Below are positions 46,264-54,083 of a stretch of 64,000 nucleotides of DNA, piece by piece. The stretch is from Streptomyces angustmyceticus (lineage in GTDB: Bacteria > Actinomycetota > Actinomycetes > Streptomycetales > Streptomycetaceae): the NCBI RefSeq assembly GCF_019933235.1, contig NZ_CP082945.1:2852001-2916000 (forward strand), read 5' to 3'. The position numbers and the translations under genes were made by a program. The number at the start of each line of letters is the position of its first letter. Positions within the stretch are counted from its first letter, which is position 1. The notes under the pieces are model-generated. The model saw only the letters and a list, made by a program, of their open reading frames with translations, did not search any database and was not told the DNA's origin.

Positions 46264-46648
46264 GGCCCATGATCCTCACGCCGAGTTCGTCGAGCAGCGC
46301 GGAGCACGAACGGCAGGGCAGCGTCGGTTGTCCATGCTCTGGATCACCGGGCTCACGGATGAGCCGCGAGAGGATTACGGCATTCGTGAAGTGTGGCGCT
46401 GCGGCTTCCAGCGTGACATGGCTCCCACCTGGCCGCTCCTCGTCCAAACGCCACAACTGGTCTGAGACAAGCGCCGATTCGGCACAGTACCCCATGAATG
46501 GTTCACGCAACTGCACGGGCAAAAAGCGCAGGAAGCGGTCGACCGCCGGATGCAGATTGGGTTCCCCGCTACCTGCAAGATTGGTCTGGCTGAGCACCAT
46601 GTCATTGATGAGCAGTGATGACGCGACACCCGGGACTGGGCTAGACAA
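46256..46648 (-). CDS. Orphan YwqJ-like deaminase module
   Basis: From a TTG at 46648 with CGGAGG 6 nt upstream the protein is 130 aa; it overlaps the stop of the SUKH gene before it by 8 nt. It holds the deaminase elements H-P (about 33), Cys55-Ala-Glu57 and P-C112-R-S-C115, with L-L-D-E-L-G-V after them, the layout of YwqJ-related deaminase toxins. It has no secretion domain. The tip of the toxin gene at 47136 has the same elements, so this is a paralogous toxin module without a carrier. Such orphan modules are thought to act as spare toxin tips. Its immunity gene would be the SUKH-3 gene it overlaps downstream. Confidence 0.78.
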   Translation of the reverse strand: MSSPVPGVASSLLINDMVLSQTNLAGSGEPNLHPAVDRFLRFLPVQLREPFMGYCAESALVSDQLWRLDEERPGGSHVTLEAAAPHFTNAVILSRLIREPGDPEHGQPTLPCRSCSALLDELGVRIMGRD

Positions 46649-47120
46649 AGAAATCCTCCGCATCCTGCAGACGACTACCTTCGAGACGCTTGACAAACGC
46701 CTCAATGGGCCGCTCGGCCACGAAGTACGAACCCGTTTCGTGCAGGTAAAAGATTCGCTCCGTGTCGTCCATAAGCACGATGCCGAGCTCCCGCGTTTCG
46801 TACGCCACAGGAAAAATCGGCCTGCCGAGATTTTGACTCAGCTCGACTATGTCTTCAGCATCGCCTTCGTACCCGAATGTTGGCGTCACGACCATCTTGA
46901 TGCCAGGGCTTCGAGGGTAGGGGAATTCAAGGTTGCCATACTCACGCACAAAAGCTGTGGCGCACCGCAACGGAGCAATGTTCACGCCTTGATCCGTGAA
47001 ATCTTGGATTCTGTCCGCAATGAGCCGGTCGGCCTCCTCGCCGATGTCCCGACCCGGGAACCATCCGTGCTCCGCCAGCCACGATCTGACTTCTTCTTCT
47101 CCGATCACGGTTTCCATCAC
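46641..47120 (-). CDS. SUKH-3-like immunity protein for the WXG100 toxin
   Basis: About 159 aa, starting at GTG 47120 or the adjacent ATG 47117, with GAGGAG close upstream. The fold elements W-L-A-E-H-G-W-F-P-G-R-D-I, A-F-V-R-E-Y-G-N-L-E-F and L-G-R-P-I-F-P-V match SUKH-3, including G-S-Y-F-V-A-E near the end. It lies 15 bp after the toxin gene and is the expected antidote to its deaminase tip. The base composition is lower in G/C than the core genes, fitting recent transfer. Confidence 0.82.
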   Translation of the reverse strand: MMETVIGEEEVRSWLAEHGWFPGRDIGEEADRLIADRIQDFTDQGVNIAPLRCATAFVREYGNLEFPYPRSPGIKMVVTPTFGYEGDAEDIVELSQNLGRPIFPVAYETRELGIVLMDDTERIFYLHETGSYFVAERPIEAFVKRLEGSRLQDAEDFFV

Positions 47121-47135
47121 TCCTCAAACGCCTAC

Positions 47136-48923
47136 CTAGCCTCCATGCGGGATGATACCGAGCCGCGGCAGCATCCGCTTACAAGAGTCGCAGGGTGGCT
47201 TGTAATCCCCGTGCCCCTCGATTAACTCACCACCCCTCTTCCTGTCCCCGATGTTGTTGGTGTGCATCACTCCTCCTGCCAGTTCCTTCTTCAGCGCTTC
47301 CTCGCTGGTCAACCGCGTACCGTCATGGTCCAATCCTCTCAACCGGTCAGATATCAGGGCGACTTCAGCACACTTTCCGTGCCCCGCACTGATATTGCCC
47401 TCTTGCTCAATGTCATCCAGTATCCTCTTGAGTTCAGGATGGACATCGATGGCAACACGTCCTCCGAATTTGGTGGAGCTTGTGTGCCCCGTGATCACAC
47501 CGTTATGCAAGAAGCTTCCGGCACATCCATTCTTGATGCGATATGCGCCCGGCGTCTCGACACCTGACTGTCCCGGCGGGGCATTGTGCGCATCGTCTGC
47601 TAGTCGCCGCGACTCCTCCTCAAGCAGCCTGAGCCTCTGGTCGTGATTGAGTCCGCTCACGTCCAGAGCGCGACCATGGTGGTTTTTCATCCCCCATGCG
47701 CTTTGCCCGTGCCATGGAGGGTTGCTGGGTTGCCCCTGCGGGGCATCGCTCCCACCCGGCGGCCGACTGCCGGAGCCTCCCGCTCCCTTCCCCCCACCCG
47801 GCCCGCTGCCACCACCTGCAGCCCCACCGGTTCCCGGAGCCTTCGGCCCCTTGGCATCGTTCTTCCCAAGGCCCTTGAAGTGGTCGGCGAGACCCTGGTC
47901 GTTGTCCTTGTGATTCTTGGCCATCTGTTTGATGCCGCGGGTCATGTTGTCGTCGAGGTGTTTGGCGGTCTTCTTGACGCCGTCTTCGATGCCTTCGATA
48001 ACCTTGTCGAGCACCGTGTTGGCGGCATCGGCGATGGCGTCCTTGCCACGAGTACGGCCATGGTGGCTCTTGGCCCTTCCGATCTTGCCGCCGGCCTTGT
48101 TCCGGAAGGTACCGCCCGCACTCTCCAAACTCGTCACGGCGCGGTCGTGCTCGTCGGCGTCGAAACTGAACCCGCCGCTGCCTCCGGCTCCAGCACCGCT
48201 TCCCCCACCACTGCCGCCGGCGCTGAGAAGTTCCATGGGGTTGTCCGCTGCTGATTTCGCGGCGCCCTTGGCCTCCTGCGCGCCCTGGGCGAAGGCTTCC
48301 TTGCCCGCCTTGGCGGCCTGGCCCAGGTCCACGCCATCCTTGACACCAAGGGCGTTGGCGCCGAGCTGGACGACCAGGTCACCCACCATCGCGCCCAGGG
48401 CCTCCTCGACCGGAGTGAGGGCGATGCTGACGACCTGCTCGGCAACCTGCTGACAAACCTCTTTGAACAGCCGCTTGAGGATCATGCGGGTCGCCTGCGT
48501 CGCACCCATCGCGCCCAGTTCCGACAGCCCGAGGGTGAAGGGGGCCGCGGCCTGGGCTGCGATCACCTCCGCGGCGAGTATGCCCAGCTGGACCAGCGCG
48601 CCGATCTTCGCGCCCTCGATGAGGAGCGCGACGCCGTCCATCGCGGTGCCCGCCATTCGGCCGCAGTCGGCAAGGCCCTTGAGGTGATTGCTATTGATCT
48701 TTCCCCAGTGGCTGTTGAGCGCTTCCACGGCGAGAGAGCCGCCAGCCGAGCTCACCAGACTCTGGATGGCGGTGTGTGCTTCGTCGGCGCCTTCGTCAAT
48801 GTCATCGGCGAACTCCCGCATGGCTTTGGCCATTTCGCGATAGTCGTCCTCGTCGACATTCGGCCACGAGACACCGATCAGGTCAAGCAGCTCATCCGCC
48901 CAACCAGGCAGCACAACACCCAT
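47136..48923 (-). CDS. WXG100-type polymorphic toxin with YwqJ-like deaminase C-terminus
   Basis: The 595-aa protein starts at ATG 48923. Residues about 5-200 are helical and resemble the WXG100-like N-terminal domain of CpnT-type toxins exported by type VII secretion (L-P-G-W-A-D-E-L-L-D-L-I-G; later L-N-S-H-W-G-K). Gly/Ser-rich linkers follow near 235-250 and 370-420. The last 130 residues carry a YwqJ-like deaminase: Cys518-Ala-Glu520 as zinc ligand and catalytic pair, then P-P-C578-D-S-C581, the second and third zinc ligands. Such domains probably deaminate nucleic acid or free nucleotides in rival cells; the target is unknown. The SUKH gene follows on the same strand. No type VII apparatus genes are in the window. 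Confidence 0.88.
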   Translation of the reverse strand: MGVVLPGWADELLDLIGVSWPNVDEDDYREMAKAMREFADDIDEGADEAHTAIQSLVSSAGGSLAVEALNSHWGKINSNHLKGLADCGRMAGTAMDGVALLIEGAKIGALVQLGILAAEVIAAQAAAPFTLGLSELGAMGATQATRMILKRLFKEVCQQVAEQVVSIALTPVEEALGAMVGDLVVQLGANALGVKDGVDLGQAAKAGKEAFAQGAQEAKGAAKSAADNPMELLSAGGSGGGSGAGAGGSGGFSFDADEHDRAVTSLESAGGTFRNKAGGKIGRAKSHHGRTRGKDAIADAANTVLDKVIEGIEDGVKKTAKHLDDNMTRGIKQMAKNHKDNDQGLADHFKGLGKNDAKGPKAPGTGGAAGGGSGPGGGKGAGGSGSRPPGGSDAPQGQPSNPPWHGQSAWGMKNHHGRALDVSGLNHDQRLRLLEEESRRLADDAHNAPPGQSGVETPGAYRIKNGCAGSFLHNGVITGHTSSTKFGGRVAIDVHPELKRILDDIEQEGNISAGHGKCAEVALISDRLRGLDHDGTRLTSEEALKKELAGGVMHTNNIGDRKRGGELIEGHGDYKPPCDSCKRMLPRLGIIPHGG

Positions 48924-49225
48924 GCGAACCCATCCCCCGTGAACCGCAAGTCAGATGATCACACATTCCCATCTGGGTGGAGGCTTCCTCAAGTCGGAAG
49001 TGAGCCTGCCGCAAGTCGGCATCGTTGAAGGGTGCGTCTGCGCTGATGGCGCCGCAAGCGCAGACTGAACCGCTCGCGCACTGAGCGGCTGCGGCACTAC
49101 TTCCCAGCATGACGTCGAGCCGGCCCACTCGTGCATGGCCCCTACATAGGCGGCGTACCGAGCCGGCCAACGGCGGGTATCTGCTGCTTCCTTGCTAGGG
49201 CGTGTCTGTTAATTCGGTCGTCTGG
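48924..49225. other. Gap between the toxin and the LysR remnant
   Basis: These 302 bp lie upstream of the toxin and should include its promoter. A minus-strand frame (ending in A-D-L-R-Q-A-H-F-R-L-E-E-A-S) looks like a short helical scrap. It could be a relic of a small WXG100 partner gene, but it cannot be called a gene. Confidence 0.5.
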
Positions 49226-49885
49226 TCAGCGGTCTACCCAGGCCGGCGCCCACACGTTATGCGGGGTTCGCGGGCCTGCGGTGCGCAGATGGTCGCGTAG
49301 CACGGTCAGCACGGGGTGCTGGTCTCCGCTGCGGAACAGCAGCACGTGCGGGTAGACCGGGGTCGGGTCGTGCAATGGGATGCGCCGCAGGTCGTGGGTC
49401 TGGGGCCACAGGTACCGGTCCCCGCTGCCGACGAGGGTGGCCAGCGAGGCCGAGTCGGCCAGCGCGTCCATCAGGGCCTCGTCACCGAAGTTGGGGCCGA
49501 GCCCGTCGATGCTCAGGCCGAAGGCCTCGGACAGCGCCTGGTAGAACGCCGCCCACTCCGTGCCCGGCCTGATCCCGGGGATCCAGATGTGGTGGCCGGC
49601 CAGGTCCGCAGGACTGGCCCAGGGCGCGTCAGCCAGCGGCAAGGGACGACTGCCGGGGCGCACGGCCTGCTCGGCCTGCTCGATGGCCGCCAGGACCTTC
49701 TTGGCGTGCGGCAGGAAGACCTGCCCGTCCAGGCTCAGTCGGGACCCTCGGGAGGTCCGCACCAGGAGCGTGACCTCGATGTGCCTCTCCAGGGCCGCGA
49801 TCCGCTTGGAGACAGCCTGCTGGCTGATCCCCAGCTCGTCGGCCGCAGCCTGGAACTGGCCGGTCTCGGCGACGGCCACGAACAC
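49226..49885 (-). pseudogene. Truncated LysR-family regulator remnant
   Basis: 219 codons encode the LysR winged helix almost from its start (F-V-A-V-A-E-T-G-Q-F, G-I-S-Q-Q-A-V-S-K-R-I-A-A-L-E). The conserved first residues (like L-x-x-L-R-x) are missing; upstream in-frame sequence runs into the ychF terminator. After G-S-R-P-L-P the sequence jumps to A-P-W-A-S-P-A-D-L-A-G-H, which in complete relatives lies some 60-70 residues later. So the first part of the ligand domain is also gone. Full LysR proteins are about 300 aa. It is probably non-functional; the 5' loss coincides with the island edge. Confidence 0.7.
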
Positions 49886-49909
49886 GGATCCAGCAACGGG
49901 AACGACAGC

Positions 49910-49937
49910 GGGGTCGGCCCTCAGATGGGCCGACCCC
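49910..49937 (-). terminator. Strong hairpin downstream of ychF
   Basis: Eleven bases (49910-49920) pair perfectly with 49927-49937 around a 6-nt loop, about 50 bp past the ychF stop. It lies between direct repeat copy 2 and the LysR remnant. Confidence 0.75.
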
Positions 49938-49939
49938 TC

Positions 49940-50004
49940 CTGACCTGCACATTCGCCAGATCAGCGCCGTAGCGGTAAATCACCCGCTACACGTTGAACC
50001 GGAA
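49940..50004. repeat. Direct repeat copy 2, overlapping the ychF stop codon
   Basis: The partner of 44995-45059 (57 of 65 bases identical). It covers the last codons and stop of ychF (49987-49989) plus 47 bp beyond. This is the intact end of ychF and the probable attachment site at the right edge of the island. Confidence 0.75.
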
Positions 50005-51075
50005 CTCCACCACATCCCCGTCCTGCATCACATACTCCTTGCCCTCCATGCGGGCCTTGCCGGCGGAGCGGGCGTCGGCGACGGAGCCGGTTTCGACCAG
50101 GTCGTCGAAGGAGATGACCTCGGCCTTGATGAAGCCCTTTTGGAAGTCGGTGTGGATGACGCCGGCGGCCTCGGGGGCGGTGGCGCCCTTCTTGATGGTC
50201 CAGGCGCGGGTTTCCTTGGGGCCGGCGGTCAGGTAGGTCTGCAAGCCGAGGGTGTTGAAGCCGACGTGGGCGAGGGTGGCCAGGCCGGGCTCGTCCTGGC
50301 CGACGGACTGGAGGAGTTCGAGGGCCTCGTCCTCGTCGAGCTCGGCGAGGTCGGCCTCCAGCTTGGCGTTCAGGAAGATGGCCTCGGCGGGGGCGACCAG
50401 GGCGCGCTGCTGGTCCTTGAAGTCCTCGTCGGTCAGCTCGTCCTCGTCGACGTTGAAGACGTAGAGGAAGGGCTTGGTGGTGAGGAGGTGGAGGTCGTGC
50501 AGGAGCTCTTCGTTGCCGGAGCCCTGGACGATGCCGGCGGCGAAGAGCGTGTCGCCCTTCTCCAGGATCGCCTTGGCCTCCTCGACCGCCTTGACCTTCG
50601 GGGCCACGTCCTTCTTGATCCGCGACTCCTTCTGGAGGCGCGGCAGGACCTTCTCGATGGTCTGGAGGTCGGCGAGGATCAGCTCGGTGTTGATGGTCTC
50701 GATGTCGTCCTTGGGCGAGATCTTGCCGTCGACGTGGACGACGTTCTCGTCCTTGAAGGCCCGGATGACCTGGCAGATCGCATCGGACTCGCGGATGTTC
50801 GCGAGGAACTTGTTGCCCAGGCCCTCGCCCTCGGAGGCGCCGCGGACGATGCCCGCGATGTCGACGAAGTCGACGGTCGCCGGGAGGACCTTCTGGGAGG
50901 AGAAGATCTCGGCCAGCTTGGCCAGACGCGGGTCGGGGACGCCGACGACGCCGACGTTCGGCTCGATGGTGGCGAACGGGTAGTTGGCCGCCAGCACGTC
51001 GTTCTTGGTCAGGGCGTTGAACATGGTCGACTTGCCGACATTCGGCAGACCGACGATTCCGATCGTGAGCGACAC
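49987..51075 (-). CDS. ychF: Redox-regulated ATPase YchF (Obg-like)
   Basis: The 362-aa universally conserved P-loop protein of the Obg family prefers ATP to GTP. From ATG 51075 it reads M-S-L-T-I-G-I-V-G-L-P-N-V-G-K-S-T (Walker A), then D-I-A-G-I-V (G3 region), with N-x-x-E in place of the usual G4. The C-terminal TGS domain ends D-V-V-E-F-R-F-N-V, complete as in homologues, so an insertion at its 3' end would have kept it whole. The protein associates with ribosomes and stress responses. It is apparently monocistronic. Confidence 0.96.
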   Translation of the reverse strand: MSLTIGIVGLPNVGKSTMFNALTKNDVLAANYPFATIEPNVGVVGVPDPRLAKLAEIFSSQKVLPATVDFVDIAGIVRGASEGEGLGNKFLANIRESDAICQVIRAFKDENVVHVDGKISPKDDIETINTELILADLQTIEKVLPRLQKESRIKKDVAPKVKAVEEAKAILEKGDTLFAAGIVQGSGNEELLHDLHLLTTKPFLYVFNVDEDELTDEDFKDQQRALVAPAEAIFLNAKLEADLAELDEDEALELLQSVGQDEPGLATLAHVGFNTLGLQTYLTAGPKETRAWTIKKGATAPEAAGVIHTDFQKGFIKAEVISFDDLVETGSVADARSAGKARMEGKEYVMQDGDVVEFRFNV

Positions 51076-51288
51076 GTGGCGACTCGACTTCCGAGCGAGG
51101 TGGTGGGGTGGGCACGGCCCCGGGAGGGCCGATCCACCAGTCTACGGGGCGCGGCCGGGGCCGGGCCGCCGCCACCGGGACCGGCCGCGGCCCGTCCGGC
51201 TCCGGGCGCCGGACGAATCGCAACGGGCTCGGCCCAAAGGGCGTGTCCCGTAACCGGTTAATCCCACTTAGCGGCCTACCGTTGCCGG

Positions 51289-52209
51289 GTGGAGCAACAC
51301 GAAGCGCGCACCCCCCAGCACGGCCCGCCGCGGTCCGCACCGCCGCCCGCGGGCCAGGACGCCCGGCTCCCGCGCCCCGCGGAGGCCGTGGCCCCCGACC
51401 CCGATGACGATTTCCTCACCGCGATGCGGGCCTCCGGGTTCGCGTCCGTACCGGCGTCCGCACCGGCGGGCGTCCATGCCGCGGGGCGCGGTCCCGCACC
51501 GGCCGGGACGTCCCGGGCGCCGGCGCGGACGGCCGCGCCCCCGGCGCCCGGACGCGCCCCCGCCCCACCGGAGGGCAGAGAGACCGCGACCGTGTACCGG
51601 GCGCGCCCGCAGCGCCCGCTGCCGTCCGCGCCGCCCGCGCTGCGGCGGATGCCGGCGGCCAAGCTCACCGGGCTGGGCTGCTGGCTGCTGGCGACGCTGG
51701 CACTGCTGGCCTTCGGCTTCCTGGACCGGCTGCTGCTCGGCGGCGCCCCGACCCCGTACGGCGTCTGCTATCTGCTGGTGGGCGCCGCCGCGGCGCTCTG
51801 GGTCAGGCCGTACGACCTGGTCATCGCGCCGGTGACGCTGCCGATCGCGTTCACGATCGGTGCGCTGCCGATCCAGCGCGGCACGGGCGGGTTCGACGGG
51901 CTGCTGATGGGCGTCTTCACCGTCCTCGCGCTGAGCGCGGGCTGGCTCTACGCCGGCACGCTGATCTGCGCGCTGCTCGCGATCCTCCGCCGGGTGCTGG
52001 TCATCGCCCGCCGTCGGGCCAGCCGACCGGCGAGTCGACCGCGGAGCGCAGCGCGCGGTCCGCAGGAGCGGTCTGCGGGGCGGCCCCGGCCGCGGCCGGG
52101 GAACCGTCCGCGGCAGGTGGCTCGCCAGCCTGAGCGGCGTAAGCAGCCATCGCGGCCCCCACGATCCCCGCATTGTTCTGAAGCTGAGCCGGCACGATCT
52201 CCGCGCTGA
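51289..52209 (+). CDS. DUF6542-type membrane protein
   Basis: The 306-aa protein starts at GTG 51289. The first 120 residues are Pro/Ala/Arg rich and disordered. Residues about 125-235 hold four membrane helices ([34 protein letters not shown]), which is the DUF6542 core. The last 70 residues are Arg/Pro rich and overlap the 3' end of the convergent ppgK gene by 209 bp, so the true stop is used but that tail may have little function. The role is unknown. Confidence 0.78.
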   Translation: MEQHEARTPQHGPPRSAPPPAGQDARLPRPAEAVAPDPDDDFLTAMRASGFASVPASAPAGVHAAGRGPAPAGTSRAPARTAAPPAPGRAPAPPEGRETATVYRARPQRPLPSAPPALRRMPAAKLTGLGCWLLATLALLAFGFLDRLLLGGAPTPYGVCYLLVGAAAALWVRPYDLVIAPVTLPIAFTIGALPIQRGTGGFDGLLMGVFTVLALSAGWLYAGTLICALLAILRRVLVIARRRASRPASRPRSAARGPQERSAGRPRPRPGNRPRQVARQPERRKQPSRPPRSPHCSEAEPARSPR

Positions 52210-52882
52210 CGCCCTCGATCAGCGGCAGGAACTTCTCCGCCTTGCGGCTCACCCCGCCGCCGATCACGAACAGCTCGGGCGAGAAGAGCATCTCGACATG
52301 GGCGAGGTAGCGCTGGACCCGGTGCGCCCAGTGCTGCCAGCTCAGGTCCTCGTCCTCCTTGGCCTTGGTGGAGGCGCGCTTCTCGGCGTCGTGGCCGTGC
52401 AGCTCCAGGTGGCCCAGCTCGGAGTTGGGCACCAGGCGGCCGTCGGTGAAGAGGGCGCTGCCGATGCCCGTGCCGAGGGTGAGCACGATGACCGTGCCGG
52501 TCCGGCCACGGCCGGCGCCGAAGCGGAGTTCGGCCAGGCCGGCCGCGTCCGCGTCGTTGAGCACGGTGACGGGGCTGCCGCCGGCCTCGCCGCCGAGCCG
52601 CGCGGTGAGCAGTCCCGCGGCGTCGGTGCCGATCCAGCCCTTGTCGACATTGGCGGCGGTGCGGGTCGTCCCGCCGGTGACCACACCGGGGAAGGTCGCA
52701 CCGACCGGTCCCGACCACCCGAAGTGGTCCACGACCTCCTTGACGCCGTCCGCGACCGCGTCCGGGGTGGCCGGATGCGGGGTCAGCACCTTGTAGCGCT
52801 CCTCCGCGAGGTCGCCGCGCTCCAGATCCACCGGGGCACCCTTGATGCCCGATCCACCGATGTCCACACCGAAGACCTTCAT
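52001..52882 (-). CDS. ppgK: Polyphosphate glucokinase (ROK family)
   Basis: The 293-aa enzyme phosphorylates glucose to glucose-6-phosphate using polyphosphate or ATP. The phosphate loop D-I-G-G-S-G-I-K-G-A lies at residues 7-16. L-T-L-G-T-G-I-G-S-A (about 132) and the ROK region E-L-G-H-L-E are present. The Ala/Pro-rich C-terminal 40 residues exceed the catalytic fold and overlap the DUF6542 gene on the other strand. This gene and ispH are transcribed in the same direction, 86 bp apart. Confidence 0.93.
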   Translation of the reverse strand: MKVFGVDIGGSGIKGAPVDLERGDLAEERYKVLTPHPATPDAVADGVKEVVDHFGWSGPVGATFPGVVTGGTTRTAANVDKGWIGTDAAGLLTARLGGEAGGSPVTVLNDADAAGLAELRFGAGRGRTGTVIVLTLGTGIGSALFTDGRLVPNSELGHLELHGHDAEKRASTKAKEDEDLSWQHWAHRVQRYLAHVEMLFSPELFVIGGGVSRKAEKFLPLIEGVSAEIVPAQLQNNAGIVGAAMAAYAAQAGEPPAADGSPAAAGAAPQTAPADRALRSAVDSPVGWPDGGR

Positions 52883-52968
52883 GGGAAAAGGCTAGGCGTC
52901 GGCGGGGCGGCGCGCCCCCGGGATGCACCGACCGGTGCCCCGGGTGACGAAGCGGAAGCGGCAGTTCC

Positions 52969-54000
52969 TCAGCCCTCGGTGGCGGCCTTGGCCTCGGCGC
53001 GCAGGTCCCGGCGGAGCTCCTTGGGCAGCGAGAAGTGGATGGACTCCTCGGCGGCCTTGAGGGTCTCGACGTCCTCGTAGCCGCGCGCGGCGAGCCACTC
53101 CAGGACGCCGTCGACGAGCACCTCGGGGACGGAGGCGCCGGAGGTCACGCCGACCGTGCCGACGCCCTCCAGCCACGCCTCGTCGATCTCCTCGGCGTAG
53201 TCGACCAGATGGGCGTCGCGGGCGCCGGCGCCCAGCGCCACCTCGACGAGGCGCACGGAGTTCGAGGAGTTCTTGGAGCCGACGACGATGACGAGATCGG
53301 CCTCGGCGCCCATCTGCTTCACCGCGGTCTGGCGGTTCTGGGTGGCGTAGCAGATGTCGTCGCTGGGCGGCGAGAGGAGGTTGGGGTAGCGGCCCTTCAG
53401 GGCGTCCACCGTCTCCATGGTCTCGTCGACCGAGAGGGTGGTCTGGGAGAGCCAGACGACCTTGTCCGGGTCGCGGACCTCGACGTTGGAGACGTCGTCG
53501 GGGCCGTCGACGAGGGTGATGTGCTCGGGGGCCTCACCGCTGGTGCCGATGACCTCTTCGTGGCCTTCGTGACCGATCAGGAGGATGTCGTAGTCCTCCT
53601 TGGCGTAGCGGACGGCTTCCTTGTGGACCTTGGTGACCAGCGGGCAGGTGGCGTCGATGGTGGCGAGCTTGCCGCGCTTGGCCTCGTCGTGGACGACCGG
53701 GGCGACGCCGTGCGCCGAGAAGATGACGATGTTGCCCTCGGGCACCTCCTCCGTCTCGTCGACGAAGATGGCGCCCTTCTTCTCCAGGGTCTTCACGACG
53801 TACTTGTTGTGGACGATCTCGTGGCGGACGTAAACGGGGGCGCCGTACTGCTCCAGGGCCTTCTCCACGGCGATCACGGCGCGGTCCACGCCCGCGCAGT
53901 AGCCACGGGGGGCGGCGAGCAGGACCTTGCGCCGGCCGCTGCGGTGCGATGCGTCTTCGCCCGGGGTGGCGGCGGGCGTCGGGCGGGGCGAGGAAGTCAT
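52969..54000 (-). CDS. ispH: 4-hydroxy-3-methylbut-2-enyl diphosphate reductase (IspH/LytB)
   Basis: The 343-aa iron-sulfur enzyme makes IPP and DMAPP in the last step of the MEP isoprenoid pathway. The start at 54000 (M-T-S-S-P-R-P) is preferred over 54009 because GGGA lies upstream. The three cluster cysteines are in G-Y-C-A-G-V, C-P-L-V-T-K and C-Y-A-T-Q-N. The substrate-site residues E-I-V-H-N-K and S-K-N-S-S-N-S are intact. The N-terminal 25 residues are a disordered extension typical of actinomycetes. Confidence 0.95.
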   Translation of the reverse strand: MTSSPRPTPAATPGEDASHRSGRRKVLLAAPRGYCAGVDRAVIAVEKALEQYGAPVYVRHEIVHNKYVVKTLEKKGAIFVDETEEVPEGNIVIFSAHGVAPVVHDEAKRGKLATIDATCPLVTKVHKEAVRYAKEDYDILLIGHEGHEEVIGTSGEAPEHITLVDGPDDVSNVEVRDPDKVVWLSQTTLSVDETMETVDALKGRYPNLLSPPSDDICYATQNRQTAVKQMGAEADLVIVVGSKNSSNSVRLVEVALGAGARDAHLVDYAEEIDEAWLEGVGTVGVTSGASVPEVLVDGVLEWLAARGYEDVETLKAAEESIHFSLPKELRRDLRAEAKAATEG

Positions 54001-54083
54001 GCGTCCCATCGTAAAGCCGTGCCCCGCTCCGGAAGATCGCGCCGTTGTCCCAGACTGAGGGCGGCACCGAGCGAGGAGGCAGG

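Larger units (their letters stand above)
45060..49939. mobile_element. Candidate genomic island inserted at the 3' end of ychF
   Basis: A 4.9-kb block carrying a polymorphic toxin, SUKH immunity genes, an orphan deaminase module and a truncated LysR gene lies between imperfect 65-bp direct repeats, one of which is the 3' end of ychF. Part of it (about 46.2-47.7 kb) is visibly lower in G/C than the flanking core genes. No integrase or transposase is present, so it may be a decayed or borrowed element. Boundaries are inferred from the repeats. Confidence 0.5.

Noticed and set aside
48892..49170. Possible WXG100 partner gene upstream of the toxin
   Set aside because: The frame overlaps the toxin start and is Cys/Ser-rich without the W-x-G turn; at most a relic.
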